Source of the DNA: Azolla caroliniana
Lineage: Eukaryota > Polypodiophyta
Reading direction: 5' to 3'
Length of the DNA: 64,000 nucleotides
Assembly (NCBI GenBank): GCA_043228905.1
Contig: JBHGNT010000017.1
Location: 8,618,001 to 8,682,000, forward strand
Below the pieces are notes generated by a model. It made no database searches. It saw only the letters and a program-made list of their open reading frames with translations, and was not told where the DNA came from. Every line of letters starts with the position of its first letter. Position 1 is the stretch's first letter. Of this stretch, positions 1-12,087 are shown piece after piece. A program made the position numbers and the translations under genes.

Positions 1-780
1 GCCAAATATGGTGACTATAAACATGCAAAACTGTCCTATGAACAAATGACAGAGAAAGGATTGAGACCCAACATTATAACCTTTATTTCTCTTCTCAGTG
101 CATGTGGACTGCAGGGCCTTGTTCAGGAAGGCTGTGCCACCTTTAACTTATTGATGGAGCATTCCCATATTATTCCCGAAAGTGATGTTTATAGTTGCAT
201 GGTCAATATTTTGGGCCGTGCAGGATTCCTTCTTGAAGCTGAAGATTTAGTTCAGACAATGCCATACCAACCTAACATGATAACATGGATGTGCTTGTTG
301 GGACAGTGTAGAATGCATGGCAATGTGGAGATGGGAGGTGAAAGCTTTGAGCATGTCGTTGTCAATGCTGACGGCGATTACAGACATGCATCTGGCTATG
401 CACTCATGGTGGACATGTATGCGAGGGCAGGAATGCAACAAGATCAAGAGGGGATGCAACACCTCAGGATTTCTGCCAATGCATGGAAGAGGCCAGCTGG
501 AGCTCGCATCGTGCTTGCAGGAGATGCACATGACTTTATTGTAGGAGATGAGGCACATCCACAACGTACTAAGATCTATGCAGAGCTCAAGAGGCTTCAG
601 GTTCGTGTGAGAAAGAGTGGGTATGTATGCATGTATGTACCCTGAATGATATACGTGCATATAGTATTCACACTGATAGTATCATCCAGAACAAACAAGC
701 AAACATCACTGTGAAGACCAGAGAAATGTGTCATGACTGCTGATTGTCAAAGAGTGTTCCATTTATTCATGATCACAATC
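1..780 (+). pseudogene. PPR (PLS/E-DYW class) gene 3' end, degenerate
   Basis: The reading frame is open from base 1, so the N-terminus lies outside the window; it stops at 643-645. Visible are PPR repeats (RPNIITFISLLSACG, then SDVYSCMVNILGRAG) and the E/E+ region (WMCLLGQCRMHGNVEMG; the pattern AHDFIVGDEAHPQ..IYAEL). Such proteins normally act in organelle RNA editing, binding RNA through PPR repeats and deaminating C through the DYW domain. Here the frame ends at the point (KSGY) where DYW should begin. The next 130 bases still read as DYW-like residues in another frame: about 703-790 give NITVKTREMCHDC, a stop, then LSKSVPFIHDHNQ. The stop sits where the family has the His after CHDC. The HSEK zinc/catalytic stretch is missing. 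I infer a pseudogene, or a DYW-less protein that might still bind RNA. Confidence 0.8.
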
Positions 781-799
781 AGGTCAAGTTGGAATTAAG

Positions 800-3640
800 C
801 TGCCAAACATGCATAACATATCTATCCTTGTTAGGTGATATGATGGGATACAGTTAGGAACCATATGTAAAAGAATTTGATCTTTTCCAAATGCTGACTT
901 TGTGGTGCTTGCATTTTGAAAGCTCGTGGAAAGGCAAAAGTTGTTTCAATGCCGGAGCAGACACATGTGCTGATTGATAAGCAAGGGTATTAAAAAAATA
1001 TATGATGCTGGCCCAAATTCTGATGGGTTTGAGTGAGATCGTTTGAATACTTCTTCCTAATGTGGAATTTTTGATACCTCATCCATTTGATAGTCCAATA
1101 TTTTGATAGCCTGAGTTTTTCAGGTTTTCACTGTCAAGCCTCAACAAACAGCAAGTGAAATGCCGATATTTTCTGGTTCCTACCAAAGAGGAGTTTGAGA
1201 GAGAAAATATTGGAGCAGGAAAAGCAAATGGAAGGGAAAAATCATGTGACGAAACTGTAGAATACGAGTTTTGATTCTAAAATACGAGATGAAAGTTTGG
1301 GAGTCCTGGTTAGTTTTCTTTGGCGAAGGAGTCTGGGAGAGGACATGCAAGGATGGCGTGCATCAGCAGTGTACATGTATTGACAGAAAAGTTGAAAGAA
1401 CTTTGTCTTTCTATATGTAAAAAGATAGAGGAGACAAGGACAAGGCCAGCAAGAGTATTAGGAGAACACATAGCTCTCTTCACTTTATGGCTATAAAGAA
1501 TTCCATGGGTTGGGAAACAATTGAAAGATGGCCCCATTGAATGGAACAGAGAGGGGGGGTGTGGTAGCTGGTACCTATTAAAATTATAGGATGCTAGTAG
1601 AGCTGCTATGTTGATATTGACAGAGACCAAATAGATGGTGATAATAAACTTGCAAAAAAATGACACACTTGGAACTTCAAGTTGGAAGCATTATTCAGCT
1701 TTACACTCCTTGGTAATTATCCTGTTTTAGATTTGTATTCCAGTCTCTCCAGCTTGTTTTTCTGTCTCATATGAACAGGAGCAGTGTGAACTGCTGCATT
1801 TATCATATAAGTGATCCCCAAGGTTGGTAAAATTTCCAATGTGTTTATTTTATTTTTGTCCGTATGCACGCATACTGTAATTTAATGCACAGGACTGCAC
1901 AGCTTTTTATTCAATCGTATGAATTAGCTTCTCCAACAAAGGGATCATGGCACAGCTTGTCTGAATACTTGGTCAGAAATGTTTCCGTTAAAAAATTGAT
2001 CCTTCTCACAGTCAATACACACCATCTTAGAGTGTTGCACAGTAGACATCTCCTTTTTGGATCATATAGATTTCAGAATCCTTGCTAAAGGTTGCTTAAC
2101 AGAAATCAATCTAATCTTTACCATTGATTGTATCAATCAGGAAAAGTTTTGAGAATGATATATTTTCTCAAAAAGATCACACTGGCCTGTGGGACCTGAG
2201 AAGGATTTCAACTGTTTATGCTAACCCGTCAATGCAATTGACAAACCAAAAATATCTTTCAAAGCTGGCTTACATAAACTAAATTGGAAGTGTAAATGCT
2301 GACCTCTTAAAATATCCATCATGAGGTGATCCAACATGGAAAAATTGCTGGGATGAGGATGTTGTCTATGATGACTTATGATGTTTCTTGTGGTGTTATT
2401 CACATCAGAGTTCCAGATGGTGTCAGCAGCATCCCTGACAAAGACAAATGGCTATAGTTATTGTTTCTCTGTGAGCTGTGAATCCATTTGGCAGGGTGCT
2501 TGCTTGTACACCGTTGGGGCAGTCCCTAATAGTATCTGTGCTGTGTAAGTGGATGAATATTTGATCTCTTACTCGATTCTCTCGCTATGACTAACTATCT
2601 CTAGAAGGGATCTCTCTAACGATCTTTGATAATTGTACTCCATTATTATTTGTAGAGGTCCAAATCCTTTAACCAAGGAACAAGTTCCTTTACTCTCATA
2701 GTAGACTCAACAATGATATGTGAGACCTACAAAATGTCTTTAGTCAAGCAAGTAGTGGTTTCTTGGAGATCAACCACCAGGCTTGATTTCTAGGAACAAG
2801 TAGTTGATCAACCCAATGGCTATCTTCAAAAAGTGTATGACCTTTTTGAACAACATAAAATATTGTGCTGAGTTGTTACATTTTAGCAAAGATTGTCATG
2901 CTCTCAAGCATTGACTATCAATGTGTAAAATAGAATAAATGAGGTAATACCTTGATAGATTCACATAATCCAATGTTGCAACAAAGTGTATGGAACATGA
3001 CAATAATCCGTACAATAGGTTTAAGCAGCCTAGAAGTTACTTGCACATGGATTAGTTTCAAATTTTCATTTTCCATCCCCACAGGAAATTATCTTTCAGT
3101 GGCATCGTTGGGGACTCATCTTTAAAACACCAGCCTTACTAGCTATTGCATATTTGTTTTGGGAAGTATTTTGACCTGTCTTTGTACATTTTCTTAAAGG
3201 GGACATTTATCTCACATATATTGCTGGGTTCTTGCTTTTTCCATCTCGTTTTACTTCTTCATATGGAGAATATGAAGTATGAATTATTTCATTTATAATT
3301 TTATAAGTAGGCCCCAAGGTTGGTAAATTTTCAATGCTATGTGCTTATTTATTGTCTGTCAGTCAGTATGCTTTGGATGCATGCATGCTGTAATTTAATT
3401 CATGGGACTCATTCACATCTCTTTGTTTGATCATAGGAATTAACTTTGGCAGCAGCAGCAGCCAGCACACTGGTGGGTCATTGGTGGCAATAATGGACAA
3501 CTTACGAACGAATCAGTGGTGGTGGTTGAGCAGCATATTGGTGAGTTGGCAGCTGTGGAAGCCACTGGACAACAACCAAGCTGTTTTGGTGCAGGCTTTG
3601 GCAACTAGGCTGCTCATGATCCATGCAGTGCCATTGCAGG
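800..3640. other. Non-coding stretch, nothing recognised
   Basis: No ORF above about 120 codons and none with a recognisable domain. The short frames at 1310-1666 (-) and 3427-3660 (+) show no family signature. Composition is AT-rich and unremarkable. It may include 3' flank of the PPR gene and old transposon remains. Confidence 0.5.
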
Positions 3641-3651
3641 GAGGGGCAACA

Positions 3652-3844
3652 ACTGACTAAGCAGGTCGATGTCAGGAGTGGTAAGGGTAAGTTTGTTTGG
3701 GTTAGGGGGTTAAATAATCTCTAAGGTCATCACAGAGCCAGGTCGCAACGACTGACTAAGCAGGTCGATGTCAGGAGTGGTAAGGGTAAGTTTGTTTGGG
3801 TTAGGGGGTTAAATAATCTCTAAGGTCATCACAGAGCCAGGTCG
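3652..3844. repeat. Tandem duplication, 99-bp unit, two copies
   Basis: The first 94 bases of the unit starting at 3652 recur exactly from 3751 to 3844 (both begin actgactaagcaggtcgatg and end gagccaggtcg). The first copy has five extra bases (caacg) before the second begins. Near-perfect identity means the event is recent. The unit length is divisible by three, but no convincing protein crosses it. Confidence 0.9.
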
Positions 3845-4269
3845 TAGTTGAAGAGGGTGCATATAGTGTGGTAAGGTCACAATCAATGGCATAAGAGGGG
3901 TTGAACTGGTAGAACCAGTCCTGTGGCGAATAAAAGGTTAGTGGAGTGATGGGAGTAGGTTTTAGTGCTGGTCGCCTCAGACTCCAAGTTATCCACAAGG
4001 TCCTCTTTCTTACCCACATTATTGACATTGATTGGAGCTTTGGACTTTTTTTTTTTGGGGTTTGAGTATATGGTGAGGGTTGTAGTGTCATAATTATCGT
4101 CGGTTCAATCAAGGGTGAGTGATGATAATGATGATCTATTGTTGGCCAGTTTCTCAATCATGTCTTGTAGAAGCATCCCAGGTATGGGTTGCATGTGAGC
4201 ACTTTTGCGTGATCTTGGTAGAGGTAAGATCAATACGGGGTATAGTCCACTGGTAGGCTTGCTGCCCTT

Positions 4270-4712
4270 TCATCTTTGTGCTGCTGGTTGAGCAATAAAT
4301 CATTGTTGCCAGATAGAGGACGTTCTCATTGCACATATTGTGGGACCTATGAACCTCGTTGTCCCACATAATTACGCTCTTGGTCATCGTCATAGGAGTT
4401 CCTTGTATAGGTGCAACACACATGGATATTGTCACACTTGTAGTGGGTCAACCTCCTTGCCCTTTTCGTAATCACTCTCTTGGTTGTGCACATTGAAGTC
4501 ACTCATGTAGGCATGGAACGGGTAAATGTCTTGACGAATGTAGTCCTCAGTATTGGTCATGTAATGGGGTTGACTCTCCTCATTGTCCCACTTGTAATCG
4601 CATTCTTGGTCATGCTCATTGGATTCATTGGTGTAGGCATTATTGTGTGAGGGGCGTCAAATGACATTGTAGGTAGGGTACTTCTCTCGATAATATGTCC
4701 ACTTAGTGTGTT
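4270..4712 (-). pseudogene. Decayed acidic, internally repetitive ORF
   Basis: Read on the minus strand from about 4710, the frame gives a protein-like run (HTKWTYYREKYPTYNVI, stop, RPSHNNAYTNE and so on) down to about 4440. After a one-base shift it continues to about 4270. A motif of the form HDQECDY recurs three times: NEHDQECDYKW near 4590, NVHNQESDYEK near 4470 and SYDDDQERNY near 4365, roughly 110-120 bases apart. Stops and a frameshift show it is dead. I do not recognise the family; a retroelement gag or a lineage-specific repeat protein are both possible. Confidence 0.4.
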
Positions 4713-7700
4713 GATTATGCTAAGGTATGCCAATTGAATTCTTCTCTTACTTAGTGGTTATATCTAGGCTTACATCTAAAATCTCTAAGTTTGAATAACT
4801 ATTTGTATTTATTGTGCGTAAATAATTGTTATTTTTTGACATTTATGTTGAATGAGAAACACATACCCATTGATGTTCCCTCAACACAACATGGTTTTGT
4901 TGCACAATGTGCTTGCTTGGTGCAACATGAATATGCTTTGTGGTACTCTTACTCACTTTGGCTGGGCTTGTTGTAATACCAACATTTTTGTTTCTTTTGC
5001 CTTTTGCCTTTTTTCTTTACTTCTTTGTTATTGAAACTCCCCCTTCTTGTGGAGTTATGTGTTTTGCCAATGCTAGTCTTCGTTGGACCTTTCACTCACT
5101 AATCTGCTCTTTTGTTTCTCAACTGCAACCCACCATTTGAGTGAGTAGGGAATTTGGCGTTCAGAGGTTGCTCGCTTCAATCTGCCATGGGTTTCTTCTC
5201 CTAGTAAAACATTGAGTCAAGTTCAAAGAATGATGGTAGGGTTCCTCGGTGATGCTAGTGGTTCTCAAACTAAATCATGGGCAAAAGTTATCAAGGTATA
5301 TATCCATCATTCCGTTCTCATTGATGTGCACACAATTAAGGCAAAAGAATCTCACAAGGGCTTAACTTTATAGTGTAGTTATTGTTTAGGTATCCTTTTG
5401 CTGAAGTTTGTGAGCAGTTGTGTTCACGGTGAAGATATTTGTTAGGTTTTTTTGTTTTTCCTTTGGTATATTTATGTCCCAAACATAGCCAAGTGTTGTC
5501 GCGAAGTATTTAGTCCACGACTAGAAAAAACTGTTTTGACTTGAAGATGGCTTATCTCTATAGGTGCAAATTTTTGAAACTCCAATGTGTGATACAAGCA
5601 TTGGATATTGAATTTGTATGATACATCCATAATGAAAGATCGATAGACAAAATTTAGAAGGTTTTACATGCCATGTGGCAATATTTGTGGCAACATGTGA
5701 GTTACAATATGGTAAATTCTATAGTATTAGTATGTATAATATGAGTAGCCTAATGGGGATCCTCCACAAGAAAGGGGATGTGCTAATTCATTACAAATGG
5801 AGGTTTTGGCGATATCAAGGTTGTTGACATGGGAAGGTTAATTGAATGGCTAGATTGGGTTTGGTAACAATCAAGGATGTTATGTTGGTGACATCGAAGA
5901 TTAATGGCCTTTCGAACATCAAGATCAACATTTCGTATTCCAAAAGGTTATAGCTTTATTTGGGATAAGTTGTAAGAATTGCTATCTTCGCATGAGTCAA
6001 TTCTTGATTTAGATGGGAGATCACAAGAGCTTGATTGGATGTTTGTTGGAAATAGGAGATTGACTATAATCTCAACAAATGTTGCCTATCACAAGTTGAT
6101 TGACAAACATAAATGGATGGAAGAAAGGGTTATAAAGATATGGGATTTTTGTATATTACCTAGTGGTTTCATGTTATCAAGGTAAGTTAATGTTCTCGAT
6201 TGATGCTAGGAGCTAAGGTATTCATCTGGAGAGGTATGGTTGGAGGAGCTTTACCATTGGAAGATGCATTAAGAAAAAAGAAACATTGTTAGAGGATTGT
6301 GTTTCTTTTGTTCGGTGGATTTGGAACATAGTAGGCATCAATTTCTTTCATGCCTGATGGCTAGAGTGATTTGGAGGTGTATCAATTTAGTATGGATGTC
6401 TCTAATTTGAGTAAGCCTATCTTCCTTTAGTTGAGTTTTTGCACATATGGAAAAAAATGAACCAATGCCTCATTTCCAAATTATTTTCAAGTTCTTGAGG
6501 TCTTGGGGGCTATGGTTCAATTAGAATATGCGGAAAATATGTTGTAAAGTTAAAAGGACTTCTTTTGTTGTGATTGACAAAGCTAGAGAAGTCATGAAAT
6601 CTTAACCATGAAGAAAGAGAACTCCACAAAGTCACATATCATCATATTCTCCATTTCAATTGGTGTGTAGGATGGCATTGAGTAATGGTGGTGTTTTTTT
6701 CTTTTATAATTAAAGCCATTATTTACAAAGAGAGAGAGAGAGAGTCGTTGTTGGCTTTACAAGTTTTTGAGAGTAAGTTTAAGGCATCGACAACAAAAAG
6801 AACTTCGACATTGTAGTGAATGATGAGGATGTATGGGAGGCTTGTGACAACCAAGGTATCCAAGTCGTCGAATATAGACTTACCACGCCAAATAAGAATG
6901 TCCCAAAATCATTATATTTTATTCATTCTCCCTTATGTAATCAAGATCATTTGTCATATAATTTTGCTATTATTTGATCTACTTGTACCTACAAAGTTAC
7001 AACCGATTTCCTTAATCTATTACCCACCATATAAATTGTATGTGTTAAGAATTTAATCATGTTGAATGTAAGTGAAAATTGTTTCACACCTTGTTTTGTA
7101 CATCCCTCCAAACACTTCAAAGAATTTGGTCAACAAAGCACTAGCAAAGTGTACAATTAGATTATGATTGACACCTATGTGCTAACTTAAATTATATTTG
7201 TGTAAATGTGAATTGACGTCGAAATGAGTAGGGAAAGTGGCATTGTTCACAATCTTGTTGCGAAGAAAGTACATGAGAAATAACTTGTCAACTTGAGTAG
7301 GTTTCTATATAATGAGTGTTATGGGAATTTATGTTGATTGGGCACAAGATGAAGGTTCTTGGATGAGCCATTTGTTCAAATGAAAACCATGCAAGCAAAC
7401 TATTTGATTGAGCGTCATAGACATTTGAGTTGCCTATGTTGCTTAAAAGAACTTGTTCAAGAAGGGCTCTAATTGAATGGGTTCTTTGTTTGAGTAGCAC
7501 GGCTCCTTGAGGGAGTGTCACTTGTGACACAATGGAGCATCAAGTGTAATTGGTTGATATCCAACTTGCAACCTACCCACTTTGAAACACGGAGGCCACA
7601 CTACTCACTTCAACCCTCCACTCATTGAAACATTCACAATTAACCACCCCACATCTTGTAAAACAATCTTCCCTAAACATCCTTGCCATAGTAACACTAT

Positions 7701-7967
7701 TCTTGCCTTATGGAGTGGAAATGTGGGAGGCACTATCATTATTTCATTACTAACATGAGTATGAACTCTGATAGAGAGTTCACATTTCTTTCTTAATCAT
7801 AAGCTTGTATCAAAGTTGCATTATGGCATCCGAACTAGTCAAATATTAGGGCATGTAAGGTATGCAAGGAATGGTTGGTAGAGGATGAATATTACTTACT
7901 TTTTACTAGCTTAACGTATAATGGAATTTGTGAAAGCTATGATGATATATTTAGAGGGGGTGATGAT
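4713..7967. other. Non-coding stretch, nothing recognised
   Basis: Short frames only (60-80 codons: 5979-6185, 6820-7056, 7288-7530), none with a motif I can name. A short GA microsatellite lies at about 6730-6746. It ends at the outer edge of copia element A. Confidence 0.5.
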
Positions 7968-8098
7968 TGTAAGGTACATATGCGCGGAAACGTATGTGTG
8001 AGGATCTATCGTAGTGTTTGGCAAACAACACAAAAGGAAGACAAGAGAACAGACAGAAGATATATGCGGTTTAAGCTTTAATGGAAGCTTTGTTATTA

Positions 8099-8143
<45 letters not shown>

Positions 8144-8213
8144 AGACATTGTACAGAATGATCAAGCCGAGAGAGCTTCTTACAATGTTAGGTTATTGCT
8201 TATATACTAAGCC
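7968..8213 (-). repeat. Element A 3' LTR (truncated start)
   Basis: Aligns by eye along its length with 11865-12087, sharing the stretches around gtgtgaggatct, agatatatgcggttt and aagcttta. It holds a long pure CT run (8102-8141, plus strand) where the other LTR has only about 14 bases. The terminal TGTTGG of the 5' LTR is missing here; the copy starts at GGCTTAG, next to the truncated pol. Confidence 0.85.
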
Positions 8214-8217
8214 TTAA

Positions 8218-9320
8218 CTATAGGTTGGGTCGGGTCGCCACCATTGCATACATGATACTTCCTACGGTAGATGCGTAGGGCATCTTTCCATTAAGCTCTC
8301 TTTCCTTGTCTGTTGAAGGAAAGTCTATGTCTGATAGTCTGATCGACATCAGAAGCGGTGTTGGTGTTTGCTTCGCATTCTCCATGTTGAAGCGCTTCAG
8401 CACCTTTGAGATGTAGTCGGATTGGGAGAGTCGGAGAGTATTGGTCATCCGATTTTGCTCGATCCTCATCCCAGTATGTGACGGGCTTGTCCGAGTTCCT
8501 TCATCGCAAACTTGTCGTGAAGGCTCCGCTTAAGCTTTCCGATTTCTACTTGATTGCTTCCTGCAATCAGCATGTCGTCGACATATAGGATCAGATAAAT
8601 CCCAGACTCATTGGCCAGTTGCTGAATGTACATACATGGGTCGGAGTCTGATCGGCGGTATCCAAGTTGCCTAATGTGCGAGTCGAACTTCTGGTACCAC
8701 ATCCTCGAAGCTTGTTTCAAGCCATAGAGACTTTTCTTCAGTCAACATACAAGGTGAATTTCCTCCCCCGTCGTCGTGAAGCTTGCCAGTTGAGACATGT
8801 AAATGTCTTCTTCCAGATCTCCATGTAGGAATGTTGTCTTTACGTCCATCTGCTCGAGCTCTAGATCTTCTATCGCCACAACTCCTCGTAAGAGTGTGAG
8901 GGTGGTCATCTTGCCTACTGGTGAGAATATCTCGTCGTAGTCGACCCCATGTTCTTGTTTGAACCCTTTCGCGACAAGCCGAGCTTTGTACTTGGGTTTC
9001 TCTGAGTCAGATACATATTTGTATCGGAAAACCCATTTGCAAGGTAGTGGCTTTCTTCCAACTGGTTGTTCGACCAACTCCCATGTCTGATTCTTGTGAA
9101 TCGAGTTCATTTCGGATTTCATGGCATTTAACCATGTATCGACGTCCATTGCGGCCATAGCTTCTTCATAACTGCTTGGTTTGCTTGCATCGGTGTAGTT
9201 GACGAGGAATTGACGTAGTCGAGGCCCGGTTGAAAAAACTTTGTTGGCCTTCAAGCTCGTCCAGATCTCTTGGGTTGCAAGATAAGTGGTTCGGATTCTT
9301 CGATCGGCTTTGCTGGTCAA
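8218..9320 (-). pseudogene. Element A reverse transcriptase, RNase H deleted
   Basis: Three minus-strand frames together make a copia RT. 8742-9320 carries NQTWELVEQP, CKWVFRYKY, KARLVAKGFKQEHGVDYDE and the QMDVKTTFLHGDLEE block. 8466-8720 carries MKQASRMWYQKF and the catalytic LYVDDMLIAG. 8218-8469 carries the region after the palm, ending GSIMYAMVATRPNL with a stop. The frames are out of phase near 8745 and 8466. RNase H (DADWA, EAEY, CDN motifs) should follow RPNL and is absent. RT would copy element RNA into cDNA in virus-like particles; this copy cannot. Confidence 0.88.
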
Positions 9321-9664
9321 TCAATATTTGTTGAACCATTTGTGTCAGGAGTCTTGTGGTGGTATCACGTTGTCCTCCCCTATGGACTTTGTTGACTCAG
9401 TTTTGTTTCCTACTCGCAGCTGTGGTGTGTCCGTGACTGCAGCCTGTTGACGTTGCCTTTTTCGACTCTTGTCGAATCGGCTCTGTCTTTGATGGCTTTG
9501 TCTTCGAGTTTGATTAGTGGACTTCCTACCGATTCAGAGTTGTCGGCTTGGTCGAGTTCGACTGTTTGTCAAATCTCTGAGTCGGTCCGATGGGTCGGTC
9601 CTTTGGCGACATATCTGTTGTCTTTGAAGGATACCTTTTTACCAACTATTTTTTGTTGGCTCCG

Positions 9665-10423
9665 CTAAGAGAAGATAGAGTCTTCATTGAAGACTACGTT
9701 ACTGCTCCGGATTAGTTTCCGATTCTCAGGGTCCCATAGCCGGTAGCCAAAGTTCCCATCGGTTCCATAACCGAGAAATATGCATTTCATCACATGGGGT
9801 GCCAACTTGGTCCTTTTCTCCCCAGGGATAAACGCATAGGCTTTGCATCCGAATATACGGAGCCTATCGTAGGTTGGTTGTTTGCCTAACCATAGTACCT
9901 GTGGCACTTCGAGCCTAATTGCTTTCGACGGCGACATATTTATCAGGTATACTACCATCTACATTGCCATCACCCTCTCCTGGATTGTTTGATGCATATT
10001 CTGCATGGCTGTGTAAGGAACTGTCCTTTGATGTCGGATCCCTTTGTCGGCCATGTACTATTTGAAGGCTCTAGAGGTATATTCTCCTCCATTGTCGGAT
10101 CTGAGTGTCTTCACTCTTTATCCCGACCAGTTCTCCACTTCAGATGTCCACCGAATGAAGACCTCGAGCACTTCGTATTTGGACCTAATGGAGTAGGCCT
10201 AGACCTTCTGTGTACAGTCGTCTACAAAGGTGATGAAGTACCGAGAGCCTCCTAGTGATCGCTCTGGCATGGGCCCACATATATCTATGTGCACAAGCTC
10301 TAGGGGTTGTCGTACCATCTCATAGTGGAGAGCGTCCGGACTTCGGGTATGTTTCCCATATCGACAATGCTCGCAGAAGTCTGTCTTCGCTTGGAGTTTC
10401 GGGATGTAGCCGACCACCATCAA
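9665..10423 (-). pseudogene. Element A integrase, fragmented
   Basis: 10199-10423 (-) has the zinc-binding CEHCRYGKHTR and the first catalytic-Asp context LVHIDICGPMPERS, then GGSRYFITFVDD. 9665-9958 (-) is the C-terminal GKQPTYDRLRIFGCKAYAF, typical of copia integrases, with CIFLGYGTDGNFGYRLWDP. The central core with the second Asp and Glu (about 9960-10200) reads only in broken frames. Integrase would join element cDNA to host DNA. Confidence 0.85.
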
Positions 10424-10427
10424 CCGA

Positions 10428-10847
10428 TCAAGTCCGGCTTGAGACTATGGCCAGTCCGCCATGCCATAGGTTTGGGTCAGTCTTTTCGGCTACGTTCACG
10501 ACCCCTTCTGGATTGATCGCCATCATTGGGTACAAGTTATTGTACTTGTGCCCGCCTCCTATCTTCGGGTTTCCTCGGTTGATCATCCATACCGACTCAC
10601 TTAGAGTCGTTTTGTACCCATCTCCGGCTGGAATGCCGATGGAGAACAGACTATTTTTTAGATCAGGTACGTGTCGGACTTGGTGCAAGGTGATCATGTT
10701 GCCATTGGGCAATCGGATGGGAACTTCTCTTATCCCTGCTGAATAGTTCGAAAACCATTCAATGTTGGGGGTCACATGGAATGTGGCACTGGAATCCAGT
10801 AACCACGTGTATGCATCTTGTGCACTATAGAGGACTCCTCCGATCAC
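10428..10847 (-). pseudogene. Element A aspartic protease / pre-integrase
   Basis: The frame shows the copia protease site as WLLDSSATFHVTP (family DSGAS; Gly is replaced by Ser). LPNGNMITLHQVRHVPDLKNSLFSIG follows as the usual protease tail, then the GAG-pre-integrase region ending DPNLWHGGLA, where the family has LWHxRLGH. It stops at 10428. It would process the Gag-Pol polyprotein. The plus-strand frame at 10255-10746 is its antisense shadow. Confidence 0.85.
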
Positions 10848-11261
10848 CGAATTCTCTAAGGAGATAATTTCTCCTTATCATGTGTCGGCAACGTTATTTT
10901 GATTTCCAGCTGGAGAGTGGTCTGAGTCGGGTCATCCTCGATTCCGCTCGGATCGCCGACCACTCTCTTTCCTCTTGATCGACTAGCAGTTAGAAACATT
11001 GTGGCTAGCTTTTCTGCAGTGGGTGCAGAATTCACCTGATTGGCTTGTTCTCGACTTTGATCGATGTCGGTCTCCCCTCGTTTTTTATCGGTTGGTATTC
11101 TGATCGGTTATGTCGGCTTATTCTCTTGTTCGACTCTGTCGGTCGAATGACTCAGTCAAGTTATGGGCTTTTGCCGATTCATCAATGGTAAGTCCCATCG
11201 ATTTTCGCCGAATGTCCTCGATGAGGACTTGGCCAATCGTTTCATCCTGATTTAGGATTGG

Positions 11262-11765
11262 TCAGCTATTGGCGTACATTGTGTAGAATACCTCCCAACT
11301 CGCCGGCAAGCTCGATAGGAGGGCAATGGCTTTCACTTCTTCTTCGAAGTTGATCCCTTGTGAGGAGAGTTCTGACAACACCCAGCTGAAGGTGTTGATA
11401 TGGGAGGTGGTCGGATCGGTCTCTCTCATCTTCATATCGAACAGTTGTTTGATCAAAATCAGTTTTGAAGATGAGGACTTCTTTTCGTACATGGCTTGTA
11501 GCTTCTCCCACAATGAGAATGTTGTCGTCTCTTTTGCCATGTTGAAGTAGACATTTTCAGCCATCTGCATTTGGATGGTGGAGCGTGCGATTTCGTTTGT
11601 AGATCTCCACTCTTCGGTTATCATCGAGGTAGGTTTTTCATTGTGTTGAATGGCCTCGACTTGTCTTCTGATGATCAACACGTCCTACATCATCTCCTTC
11701 CATAGGGCAAAGTTTTTGTCATCGAATTTTCTGATTTCAACTCTTGTTCCGGATGTTGAAGCCAT
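11262..11765 (-). pseudogene. Element A gag (UBN2-type capsid)
   Basis: Starts at ATG 11765 (MASTSGTRVEIRKFDDKNFALWKEMM), an in-frame stop follows, then the frame runs open from 11681 to 11262. Typical copia Gag features are NFALWKEMM, VYFNMAKETTTFSLWEKLQ, YEKKSSSSKLILIKQLF and the end block LLSSLPASWEVF. A zinc-knuckle region would follow at about 10900-11200 but is too decayed to read. The plus-strand gag relic at 43203 is the closest relative in the window. Confidence 0.85.
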
Positions 11766-11850
11766 GTTCTTCTTTGAAAGTAAGATTTTACTGACCTGGT
11801 CTTTTTCCTTTCAGCTTTTCCTGTTGTCTGTTGCCGCCGAGCCATGGATC

Positions 11851-11862
11851 GCTCTAATACTA
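11851..11862 (-). promoter_or_regulatory. Element A primer-binding site (tRNA-iMet)
   Basis: Minus-strand TAGTATTAGAGC, two mismatches from the common copia site TGGTATCAGAGC complementary to initiator tRNA-Met. It lies two bases inside the 5' LTR, fixing the LTR boundary. Confidence 0.75.
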
Positions 11863-11864
11863 GT

Positions 11865-12087
11865 TGAAAGGTAGATATGCGCAGAAATGAATGTGTGAGG
11901 ATCTGTCGTAGTGTTCGGCAAACAACGCAGAAGGAATACAAGAGAACAAACAAAAGATATATGCGGTTTAAGCTTTAATAGAAGCTTTGTTATTACGTTC
12001 TCTCTCTCTCTCTTAGAGACACTGTACAAGAATGATCAAGCCGAGAGAGCTACAATGTTAGGTTATCACTTATATACTAAGCCAACA
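11865..12087 (-). repeat. Element A 5' LTR
   Basis: 223 bp. On the minus strand it begins TGTTGGCTTAG and ends CTTTCA, the canonical TG..CA, and is followed by the primer-binding site. The match to the 3' copy is roughly 85-90 per cent by eye, so the insertion is old. Confidence 0.85.

Larger units (their letters stand above)
7968..12087 (-). mobile_element. Ty1/copia element A, degenerate, 4.1 kb
   Basis: Two direct LTR copies (7968-8213 and 11865-12087) flank a minus-strand interior. From the 5' end it reads primer-binding site, gag, protease, integrase and reverse transcriptase; integrase before RT is the Ty1/copia order. RNase H and the polypurine tract are missing: the RT frame stops at 8218, five bases from the 3' LTR remnant. 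Outer flanks (atgat and atttg) do not match, so no target-site duplication is left. It is several times frameshifted and cannot be autonomous. Confidence 0.9.

Noticed and set aside
3801-4435. Minus-strand ORFs of 118 and 93 codons
   Set aside because: No domain, odd composition; another frame of the same strand reads more like protein and is reported as a relic.
9989-10746. Plus-strand frames of 88 and 163 codons
   Set aside because: Antisense shadows of element A integrase and protease.
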